A stretch of DNA of 64,000 nt from Rhizobium leguminosarum (GTDB lineage Bacteria > Pseudomonadota > Alphaproteobacteria > Rhizobiales > Rhizobiaceae): positions 248,001 through 312,000 of the forward strand of contig NZ_CP025015.1 of the NCBI RefSeq assembly GCF_002953715.1, in the 5' to 3' direction. The position numbers and the translations under genes are program-made. The notes under the pieces were generated by a model. The model made no database searches. It was not told the DNA's origin and saw nothing but the letters and a program-made list of their open reading frames with translations. Below are positions 16,879 through 25,100 of this stretch, one piece after another. Each line of letters starts with the position of its first letter. The stretch's first letter is position 1.

Positions 16879-18153
16879 GTGTTCGCTGACAACAACTCCA
16901 ACTCGCTTTATCTTTTCGAAAACCTCGAATCGAACGTCAGGTCGTATTCGCGATCCTTTCCTACTGTATTTAGGAGCGCCCGCGGAGCCATTCTCGAGGA
17001 CGAGAAGGGTTGCAAATACATCGACTTTCTCTGCGGCGCGGGCGCTCTCAACTACGGTCACAACGATCCCGGGTTGATAAATGCCATGGTGGAATACGCG
17101 AAATCGAGTGGAATAATCCATGGATTGGACATGGCTACGTCAGCCAAACGAGAGTTTATGGAGTGTTTTGATGCGACAATTTTGCGCCCACGTGGTTTGA
17201 AATATAAATTTCAGTTTCCCGGTCCGACCGGCGCCAATGCCGTGGAGGCTGCTTTAAAGCTCGCACGCAAAGTCACTGGACGGCATAACATAATTTCATT
17301 CACCAACGGCTTTCATGGAGTGAGCCTGGGCGCGCTTGCGGTGACGGGTAATCGTTACTACCGCGATGCGGCAGGCCTTCCTCCAGCCGGCGCCGTATTT
17401 ATGCCCTATGACGGCTACTTCGGGCCTGAAAGAGACACGTCGGAGTACCTGGACAAAGTGCTTTCGGATGCAAGCAGTGGCATAGATCTGCCAGCAGCCA
17501 TCATTTTGGAAACCGTTCAAGGCGAGGGGGGCATAAACGTCGCGGGCGAGAAGTGGCTGCGGTCGGTTGAGCGACTTTGCAGAAAGAACGACATTCTCCT
17601 CATCGTTGATGACATTCAAGCAGGATGTGGAAGAACGGGCAGTTTCTTCAGCTTTGAGTTCGCCGGTATATCGCCCGACATAATCGTTCTATCGAAGTCG
17701 CTGAGTGGCATTGGGCTGCCGCTGTCCCTTTTGCTGCTCAAGCCCGAGTTGGACGTATGGCAGCCGGCAGAGCACATCGGGACGTTCCGAGGCAACAACC
17801 TTGCGCTCGTGACAGCGACGCGCGCTTTGAGGAAGTTCTGGGCGAATGAAAATCTGTCTGACGATGTCATGGAAAAAGGAAGCATCATGAGCGAGCGCCT
17901 GCGGCAGATCGCGCAAAGCACTCAAAATCACAATCTATCCGTCCGCGGAAGAGGCCTGATGCTGGCGCTCGACTGCGCTACAGGCAACCTGGCCGAAAGG
18001 GTCGTTCGCAAAGCCTTTGATGAGGGGCTTGTGGTAGAGAGATGCGGTGCAGAGGACCAAGTTATCAAGTTTCTTCCACCTCTGACGATCGATGCGCAAA
18101 CGCTTCAACGTGGTCTGGACATTCTGGACCTGTCTGTCCACGCGAGCGTCTGA
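16879..18153 (+). CDS. Class III aminotransferase, diaminobutyrate-2-oxoglutarate type (EctB/Dat-like)
   Basis: A 424-residue PLP enzyme of the EctB/Dat family, which converts aspartate semialdehyde and glutamate to L-2,4-diaminobutyrate. Visible signatures are FLCGAGALNYGHNDP near the N-terminus, GPTGANAVEAALKLAR, the PLP-ring aspartate in IVDDIQAGCGRTG, and the Schiff-base lysine in VLSKSLSGIGLPLS. The N-terminus ENLESNVRSYSRSFP is typical of the EctB subfamily. The start is a GTG at 16879, 6 nt after AAGGAG. It has its own sigma-54 promoter with a NifA-like site. Together with Asd and aspartate kinase on the other side of nif it completes aspartate to DABA. Other omega-amino acid specificity cannot be excluded. 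Confidence 0.88.
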   Translation: MFADNNSNSLYLFENLESNVRSYSRSFPTVFRSARGAILEDEKGCKYIDFLCGAGALNYGHNDPGLINAMVEYAKSSGIIHGLDMATSAKREFMECFDATILRPRGLKYKFQFPGPTGANAVEAALKLARKVTGRHNIISFTNGFHGVSLGALAVTGNRYYRDAAGLPPAGAVFMPYDGYFGPERDTSEYLDKVLSDASSGIDLPAAIILETVQGEGGINVAGEKWLRSVERLCRKNDILLIVDDIQAGCGRTGSFFSFEFAGISPDIIVLSKSLSGIGLPLSLLLLKPELDVWQPAEHIGTFRGNNLALVTATRALRKFWANENLSDDVMEKGSIMSERLRQIAQSTQNHNLSVRGRGLMLALDCATGNLAERVVRKAFDEGLVVERCGAEDQVIKFLPPLTIDAQTLQRGLDILDLSVHASV

Positions 18154-18427
18154 CTCTAAAAGCCGAAAATAGGACAGAGGCTCAATGCAGGGTCAGCGGG
18201 ACATGAACTTCCTTCGAAAACGCGTTGGCGTACGGTCGCGGAAACTGATGTTACTGAGTGGCGGACTTGAAGCAGAAGATGCTCATCGCCGGCGGCGGCG
18301 CCTCGCAACCCTAATGTTGAACGTAAAGGCCCAGGAAGGCCCTGCATCTCGCCACGGTGGATGAAGAGCTCCAACTCGTGGCTTAGTCGAAAACCGCTTG
18401 TGCTTCACTCAAATTCAGGAGGTAACG
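18154..18427. other. Intergenic region after the aminotransferase gene
   Basis: About 270 bp. A 59-codon frame (18185-18364, plus) with a weak upstream GAGG encodes a basic peptide I do not recognise. No GG-N10-GC promoter was found. Confidence 0.4.
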
Positions 18428-18661
18428 ATGAGCGAAGCTGTTGGCTTTTATATTGCTCACCAGATGACCGTTGCCAATCTCCCAAGTAGCGAAGCTCGAA
18501 TATATTCGCCGTTGGCTGCAAAGAAGGTAGACAACGCAGCGGAGATTGGACTGCCGGTGAGTATAGGCCGTAGACGGCGGCGGCATGCGTGTCCGATTAC
18601 GCCGCAATGCCAGCGGGGTAACCAAACAGACGACTCATCTGTTGGACGAAATGCCCTCTAG
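18428..18661 (+). CDS. Small protein of unknown function, possible decayed ATP-grasp fragment
   Basis: A 77-residue frame whose ATG follows a strong AGGAGG (18418-18423). Nothing known matches the N-terminus (MSEAVGFYIAHQMTVANLP). The middle, AAKKVDNAAEIGLPVSI, resembles DAKEVEYAAAEIGLPVVL in the ATP-grasp protein encoded at 20197-21432, and the DNA is also similar there. The rest is arginine-rich and looks unlike a folded domain. It could be a small functional peptide between the aminotransferase and GNAT genes, or the remnant of a second ligase. I cannot decide. Confidence 0.4.
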   Translation: MSEAVGFYIAHQMTVANLPSSEARIYSPLAAKKVDNAAEIGLPVSIGRRRRRHACPITPQCQRGNQTDDSSVGRNAL

Positions 18662-18700
18662 CGATCTCCGCCGCAAACCCTGGTGGAATAGGAGAGTGAC

Positions 18701-19402
18701 ATGCACGGAAACGTGACGACGCTCGATGTATCAAAATATATCTGCGCAACAAACGAGTTGGCACGCCGATCCGGTCTCAGCATTACGATGGGCGAAGACT
18801 TTGAGGAATATGTGGGGATCACTAGCAAACTTCCCGGAAAGCGGCCCACGTATCCAAACTTCCGTCCAGACTGTTCCGATCTTTTACCTGGGAAGGCTTT
18901 TTGGATTGTCGGGCGAGACAGGGAAGGAACCGTGGCACATGTCCAAGCAATGCGCGTCGACGATCTACTTGACACGAACCTTGCAGAGCACCTCGAGTCG
19001 CTAAAATCCTGCTTCAAGGATCCTGACTTGAAAGCGGGACAGGACTCCTCATGTCGCTGCTATGCTCCGAGCGCTCGAGGAATAACCGGCGTTGTCGCAT
19101 ATCGTGGCGACCTGTGGCTGCGGGAAGACTTTAGGGGCCGCGGGCTCATGAGTTATATTGGTCACATCGCATTCGGATTGGCATGGGCTAAATGGGCGCC
19201 TGATTTCATTTATTCGCTGGTTGCCGACTGGTATGTGGCAAAAGGGGTCCTTGGTCGTTCTGGTTACGTGAACCGAGAGCAGCATGGGTCGGTCCTGCGC
19301 CTGGATGCCGAGGGCATCGATGATGATGATTGGCTTCTTTGGATGACGCGAGACCAAGTGCTGCAAATGATTTCGTCCACTTTGGAGACTGACAACCGCT
19401 AA
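18701..19402 (+). CDS. GNAT-like acyltransferase, divergent
   Basis: A 233-residue protein whose C-terminal half shows a GNAT-like core: VAYRGDLWLREDFRGRGLMSYI contains the beta4 strand and the R/Q-x-x-G-x-G/A acyl-CoA loop (RGRGL), followed by the amphipathic helix. The N-terminal 100 residues are not recognisable. By position, between a DABA-forming aminotransferase and an ATP-grasp ligase, it could acylate DABA, as EctA acetylates it in ectoine synthesis, but it is longer than and clearly different from EctA. ATG at 18701 preceded by AGGAGAG. No nearby sigma-54 promoter was seen; it may be read from the aminotransferase promoter. Confidence 0.65.
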   Translation: MHGNVTTLDVSKYICATNELARRSGLSITMGEDFEEYVGITSKLPGKRPTYPNFRPDCSDLLPGKAFWIVGRDREGTVAHVQAMRVDDLLDTNLAEHLESLKSCFKDPDLKAGQDSSCRCYAPSARGITGVVAYRGDLWLREDFRGRGLMSYIGHIAFGLAWAKWAPDFIYSLVADWYVAKGVLGRSGYVNREQHGSVLRLDAEGIDDDDWLLWMTRDQVLQMISSTLETDNR

Positions 19403-19682
19403 TTTGTCTGTGGTACGTGGCCGCGCTCGGCGCTCGGTTTGCCCCCAAAGCGACAGTCACCTTATTGATGTGCGTTCCCGGTCGTAAAGGCATCTATCAA
19501 GACCAAGGCAATCCTTAGGGGGTCGAGGTCATCAAGCATGACCTTATCCCATGGTTTATCAGTCGGCGAACGCAATTGTTGCCTGCTTGCTTGTGGCCCA
19601 GAAGGATCGGGCTTTCCTCCCGCCGAATAATTGACTGGGCACCGGGCCAAACCATGCCGCGAGGTGGGCCTGCTGTAGAGTT
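19403..19682. other. Intergenic region upstream of the LuxR-type gene
   Basis: About 280 bp with no gene I can support. Short minus-strand frames have no recognisable product. Confidence 0.45.
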
Positions 19683-19698
19683 TGTCTACTTCAAAACA
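19683..19698 (+). promoter_or_regulatory. NifA upstream activator sequence of the LuxR-type/ATP-grasp unit
   Basis: TGTCTACTTCAAAACA is a perfect TGT-N10-ACA site, 87 bp from the following -24/-12 promoter. Confidence 0.85.
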
Positions 19699-19785
19699 CG
19701 ACGCTGTTGGCCTGCCTCCATGCTTTTATGCCGTAACCAGTTGAAAAGTAAATGGCAAATTCGTCTGAGGCTCGTTCGACGCTGT

Positions 19786-19802
19786 TGGCACGATATTCGC
19801 AA
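19786..19802 (+). promoter_or_regulatory. Sigma-54 promoter of the LuxR-type/ATP-grasp unit
   Basis: TGGCACG-ATAT-TCGCAA has a perfect -24 element and the invariant GC of the -12 element with GG-N10-GC spacing. It lies about 70 bp upstream of the LuxR-type gene. Confidence 0.85.
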
Positions 19803-19867
19803 CGAAAGAAGCGGCGACGTCAACAGGCACTTTCTATGGCGTCCCTCAATCGGAGGAACGAATCGAG

Positions 19868-20092
19868 ATGGATAAGGGTGGCATGGAGTGTGTTCCTAGC
19901 CTCTCTCCACGCGAGAAAGAATGTCTCCTGTGGATAGCGCAAGGAAAGACATCGTGGGAAATGGCCGTGATCATGGGGATTTCTGAAAATACGGTCGCTT
20001 TTCATGTGAAGAACTGCCTACGAAAATTGGATGTTCGAACCAGAACGGCCGCCGTTGCGACGGCAACACGATTCGGACTCCTGGAGCTATAG
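19868..20092 (+). CDS. Single-domain LuxR-type HTH regulator
   Basis: A 74-residue protein that is essentially one LuxR helix-turn-helix. LSPREKECLLWIAQGKTSWEMA and GISENTVAFHVKNCLRKLD are the canonical recognition elements. It resembles the DNA-binding half of autoinducer-type LuxR regulators of rhizobia but has no ligand-binding domain. A GGAGG lies 11 nt before the ATG, and the upstream NifA site plus -24/-12 promoter argue that it is a real gene. It could regulate the neighbouring biosynthetic genes or interfere with quorum-sensing regulators (inference). It is followed after 104 bp by the ATP-grasp gene. Confidence 0.8.
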   Translation: MDKGGMECVPSLSPREKECLLWIAQGKTSWEMAVIMGISENTVAFHVKNCLRKLDVRTRTAAVATATRFGLLEL

Positions 20093-20196
20093 CGAGCACT
20101 ACTTTAGCATGGCCTGGCACGTTCCTACCTCGTAGGCTTCGATACTCGCCAGAGCCTGTACATAGGGTGTTATCGAAACCATGGAGGTCAACGCCA

Positions 20197-21432
20197 TTGG
20201 CCAAAAGAGCGCTAATTCTGGTTGAGGGCCATAGAACTATTGGCCACCTGTACGTGAAAGAAGCCCGGCGTTTGGGTCTTTACCCAATCACGCTTTCTGC
20301 CGACCCAGCTCAGTATGCATATCTCGAGGAGGAAGGCACTGAGGTCATCCCAGTCGCCACGGACAATGTCCAGGCTCTGCTTCATGAATGTTCACTACTG
20401 CGTTCAACCCATGAAATCGCTGGCATAACTGGCTTTTCGGGACTTGACGAGTCGATTTATGTGACAGTCAGCGAACTCTGCCGGCATTTCCGTCTGCCGG
20501 GGCCGGACCCTGCTTCGATCGATCGATGCAACGACAAATTCAATCAACGTCAGTTGCTCAAAAAGGCAGGCATTCCAATGCCCGCTTATCGCTTAGCAAT
20601 GGATGCAAAGGAGGTAGAATACGCAGCCGCAGAGATCGGCCTACCTGTAGTTCTAAAGCCAGCTGAAGGAAGCGGCAGCAGTGGCGTTCGATTGTGCCGC
20701 GATGTCGCCGAATTGGCCGCTCATACGAGCTATCTGCTGGGCGGGGAACACACTTGGCGGTCCAGGCCGAGGATACTAGTCGAAGAGTTCGCAATGGGAA
20801 CTTTTTTCAGTGCTAACTTAATGGGGAGTGAAGTCGTTGCAATCGGTGCTTCTGAATTCGGCCCCCCGCCGAACTTCGTCTTCCATGAGACTGTCTTTCC
20901 GGCCCCTGTGACTGATGAGGAATATAATCGCGTGGTCGATCTGTCCCGGCGCTGTTTGGAAGGTCTCGGGCTTGGCTGGGGACCGACAAACGTTGAATTC
21001 CGATGGACAAAGCAGGGGCCCGTAGTGATTGAAGTCAATCCGCGTCTTGCCGGTGGCGCCAGTCCTCGGCTGGTTCAGCTCTCCTGCGGTATCGACCTCA
21101 TACGCGAGCATATAAAGGTTGCTATCGGCCAGGAATGGGATTTGCGCAGCAGGCATTCGCGCACTGCAATTGTACGGCATCTAGTTCCTGATAGCGATGG
21201 GACCTTAGATTGGATTAGTGGCGGCGCCCGGGCGGCTTCTATTCAGGGTGTCGCCGATGTGAAGTTCCATGTAAAACCTAACGCCCGGATCATCAGGAGA
21301 GGCGACTATACAGATACTCTTGGACATGTCATCGCCGCGTCACCCAGCCTCGCTTTGACGCAGGAGATCCTCCAGCGGGCCGTTGACGAAGTCACTTGGT
21401 CAATCACACCATTTCGGACAGACGACGAATAG
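20197..21432 (+). CDS. ATP-grasp carboxylate-amine ligase
   Basis: A 411-residue ATP-grasp enzyme that would join a carboxylate to an amine using ATP. Domain order: N-terminal Rossmann-like part (RALILVEGHRTIGHLYVKEA), ATP-binding lobe with EIGLPVVLKPAEGSGSSGV (about residues 145-165), and the metal-binding VIEVNPRLAGGASPRL (about 285-300). It is most like amino-acid ligases that make dipeptides or amide-linked metabolites. I prefer the TTG at 20197 with GGAGGT 8 nt upstream; a GTG at 20167 is in frame but lacks a ribosome site. It probably shares the NifA/sigma-54 promoter with the LuxR-type gene. Substrates are unknown; DABA or an acyl-DABA is a reasonable candidate. Confidence 0.82.
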   Translation: MAKRALILVEGHRTIGHLYVKEARRLGLYPITLSADPAQYAYLEEEGTEVIPVATDNVQALLHECSLLRSTHEIAGITGFSGLDESIYVTVSELCRHFRLPGPDPASIDRCNDKFNQRQLLKKAGIPMPAYRLAMDAKEVEYAAAEIGLPVVLKPAEGSGSSGVRLCRDVAELAAHTSYLLGGEHTWRSRPRILVEEFAMGTFFSANLMGSEVVAIGASEFGPPPNFVFHETVFPAPVTDEEYNRVVDLSRRCLEGLGLGWGPTNVEFRWTKQGPVVIEVNPRLAGGASPRLVQLSCGIDLIREHIKVAIGQEWDLRSRHSRTAIVRHLVPDSDGTLDWISGGARAASIQGVADVKFHVKPNARIIRRGDYTDTLGHVIAASPSLALTQEILQRAVDEVTWSITPFRTDDE

Positions 21433-22111
21433 GTTGGGCTCCTCCCGCGAGCGGCTGATGCGGGAGCGAAATTTGCATTGATGTGACTCATAACAGAGGG
21501 AATCGTTGATGACGCTCTCGTTAATCACCATCACGGAAGCTAAAGCCTACGAACGGTGCCGGTTCCCCCATTTCCCTCTTCGGCCACCCTGGCGGCGCCC
21601 GCCTGACGACCGATCTCGGTCAGCCTCCCCGCGGCGCCTCAAAGTGCAAGCTTCTAGTGGCGGCAGACAGAGTACGTCCATGACATTCAGAGCGGACCGC
21701 ACCGTGACTTTTAGAAGGAGCGATTCCAAAGCTGTGCCGCCTGCACACCAGTGCGTCTTCGCCATTGCCTACGCCGCTTGTGGGAGGGAACGTTTACTGG
21801 GTGCGAGCCATCTCGTCTGCATGTGGCAGCGGTTGGCCTGCGGCAAGGCTCTTAGCGGTATTGGGCGCTTTCGTGCGCCACAAGCGGATGCGTCCTACCC
21901 GATCCTGTAGGTTTCGGACTGCACTCGAGATGATAAATACAGAATTTAGGAAAGGAGATTTGCGTGGGCAGCGCCAGCCGGCGCCGGACCGTTAAATCAA
22001 TAATGTTGATCTTGCTGAGGCGTGTCATCAGTCCGTCGACGGGAGATTGCCGCTGATATTCCTCGCCAACATCGCTGGTGGGGAGGAGAAACACAAGAGG
22101 GGCCTAAGGTA
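21433..22111. other. Intergenic region between the ATP-grasp gene and gltB
   Basis: About 680 bp. A 134-codon plus-strand frame (21506-21910) is arginine- and proline-rich and has no recognisable domain. I see no -24/-12 promoter. It probably contains the junction between the nif-linked block and the gltB block. Confidence 0.45.
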
Positions 22112-25100
22112 ATGCCAACATTCGGCTCAAGTCCGACAGCCAAGAAGATTGCTGCCAATGCGGTCAAGCCTCGTGCCCAAGGCCTCTACGAGCCACGCAA
22201 CGAGCAGGATGCCTGCGGTTTCGGCTTCGTCGTGCATATCAAGGGCCAGAAGTCGCACCAGATCGTCATGGATGGGCTGGGCATGCTCAAGAGACTAATG
22301 CATCGCGGCGCCGTCGGCGCCGATCCGCTGGTGGGTGACGGCGCTGGCATCCTGGTGCAGATCCCGAACCGTTTCTTCCGCGAGAAGATGGCCGAGCGGG
22401 GCATCACCCTGCCGCCGGTCGGCGAATATGGCGTCGGCCATATCTTCATGCCGCGCGATGAAAAGCAGATCGAGCACTTCAAGAAGGTGATCAAGGACGT
22501 CATCACCGAGGAAGGTCAGGTCTTCATCGGCTTCCGCGACGTGCCGGTCGACAATTCCTCGCTCTCCAAGGCGCCGGCCATTGCCGCAACCGAGCCGTTT
22601 CATGTGCAGGTCTTCATCGGCGCCGGCGAGGATGCCGAAAACAACGACGAGTTCGAGCGCCGGCTGTTCAAGCTGGGCAAGGTGATCTCCAACCGCATCT
22701 ATGACGAGTGCGACGGCGAGGAGAGCAATTTCTATCTGGCATCGCTGTCGTCGGCGACGGTGGTCTACAAGGGCATGTTCCTGGCCGATCAGGTCGGCGT
22801 CTATTACAAGGACCTGTCGGATCCGCGTTTCGAAAGCGCGGTCGCCCTGGTCCACCAGCGCTTCTCGACCAACAGCTTACCATCGTGGAAGCTCGCGCAT
22901 CCCTACAGCATGGTCGCCCATAACGGCGAGATCAACACTCTGAGCGGCAACGTCAACTGGATGGCGGCGCGCCGCCAGGCGTCGGTCTCCTCGCCGCTGT
23001 TCGGTGAGGACATCTCCAAGCTCTGGCCGATCTTCGAAAAGGGGCAGTCGGACACCGCCTCTCTCAACGACACACTCGAATTCCTGGTGCGCGGCGGTTG
23101 TTCGATGGCGCATGCGATGATGATGCTGATTCCGGAACCCTGGGCCGGCAACCAGCCGATGGCCGCCGAACGCAAGGCCTTCTACGAATATCATGCGGCG
23201 CTGATGGAACCATGGGACGGACCGACTGCCATCGCCTTCACCGACGGCAAGCAGATCGGCGCCATGCTCGACCGCAACGGCCTGCGGCCGGCGCGCTACC
23301 TCGTCACCGATGACGACCGCGTCATCATGGCGTCCGAAGCCGGCGTGCTGCCGGTTCCGGAAGAGAAGATCATCCAGAAGTGGCGCCTGCAGCCGGGCAA
23401 AATGCTGCTGATCGACATGGAAGAAGGCCGCATCATCTCCGACGACGAGGTGAAGTCGCAACTGGCGACGGCGCATCCCTATCGCAGCTGGCTCAACCGC
23501 ACCCAGCTCATCCTCGAAGACCTGAAGCCGGTGGAACCGAGGGCGCTGCGCCGCGACGTGTCGCTGCTCGACCGCCAGCAGGCCTTCGGCTACACTGAGG
23601 AGGACCTGGCGATGGTCTTGAAGCCAATGGTCATTGACGGCGAAGAGGCTCTCGGTTCGATGGGCATGGATACGCCCATCTCGGCGATGTCGCAAAAGCC
23701 GAAGCTGCTCTACACCTATTTCAAGCAGAGATTCGCGCAGGTGACCAATCCGCCGATCGACCCGATCCGCGAGGAACTGGTCATGAGCCTGGATTCCTTC
23801 ATCGGGCCGCGGCCGAACATTCTCGACCATGAGGGGGCGGCAAACGCCAAGTGGCTCAAGGTTCGTCAGCCGATCTTGACCAATGGCGATCTTGAAAAGA
23901 TCCGCTCGACCGGCCGTTTCGACACCAAGACGCTCGATTTCACCTATGATATCGAGCGTGGCGCCGAAGGCATGCCCGAAATGCTCGACCGGCTCTGCGA
24001 GCGCGCGGAAGCGGCCGTCAAGGGCGGCTACAACATCATCGTGCTCTCCGACCGCCAGATCGGGCCGGACCGGATCGCCGTTCCCGCATTGCTCGCCACA
24101 GCCGCCGTGCATCACCATCTGATCCGCAAAGGGCTGCGCACCTCGGTCGGTCTCGTCGTCGAGACCGGAGAGCCGCGAGAGGCTCATCATTTCTGCCTGC
24201 TCGCCGGCTACGGTGCCGAGGCGATCAACCCGTATCTTGCCTTCGACACGCTGCTCGACATGCATGCCAAGGGCGAATTCCCGAGGGAAATGGATGCTTC
24301 CGAAGTCGTCTGCCGCTACATCAAGGTGGTCGGCAAAGGCATCCTCAAGGTCATGTCGAAGATGGGCATCTCGACCTACCAGTCCTATTGCGGCGCGCAG
24401 ATCTTCGATGCGATCGGCCTGCAGTCGGAGTTCATCGACAAGTATTTCTTCGGAACCGCGACGATGATCGAAGGCGTCGGCCTCGAGGCGATCGCCGCAG
24501 AAACTGTCGCCCGCCATAATGCGGCCTTCGGTACCGATCCGCTTCTTGCCACGACGCTCGACATCGGCGGCGAATATACCCAACAAATAGGCGGTGAAAG
24601 CCACGCCTGGACGCAGGATGCGGCCGTCGTCCTTAAGAAGGCCGTGCGCGGCAATGCCGAGGACCGCTACCGCGAGTTCGCCGATATGATGAACAATTCG
24701 GCGCGCATGAACACGATCCGCGGTCTCTTCAAGCTGAAGAGCGCCGAGGCGCTCGGCCGCAAGCCGGTATCGATCGACGAGGTCGAGCCGGCGGCCGATA
24801 TCGTCAAGCGGTTCTCGACGGGGGCGATGTCCCACGGCTCGATTTCCAGAGAGGCGCATACGACACTGGCGATCGCAATGAACCGGATCGGCGGCAAGTC
24901 GAACACCGGCGAGGGCGGCGAAGAATCCGACCGCTACATGCCGCTGGCCGATGGTTCGATGAACCCGGAACGTTCGGCGATCAAGCAGATCGCGTCGGGC
25001 CGCTTCGGCGTCACCACCGAATATCTCGTCAATGCCGACGTGCTGCAGATCAAGGTGGCGCAAGGCGCCAAGCCTGGCGAAGGCGGCCAACTGCCCGGAG

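Noticed and set aside
16879..21432. A complete ectoine biosynthesis cluster (ectABC)
   Set aside because: There is an EctB-like protein, but the GNAT protein is unlike EctA and no EctC cupin is present.
21506..21910. 134-codon frame between the ATP-grasp gene and gltB
   Set aside because: Low-complexity Arg/Pro-rich composition, no ribosome site of note and no recognisable family.
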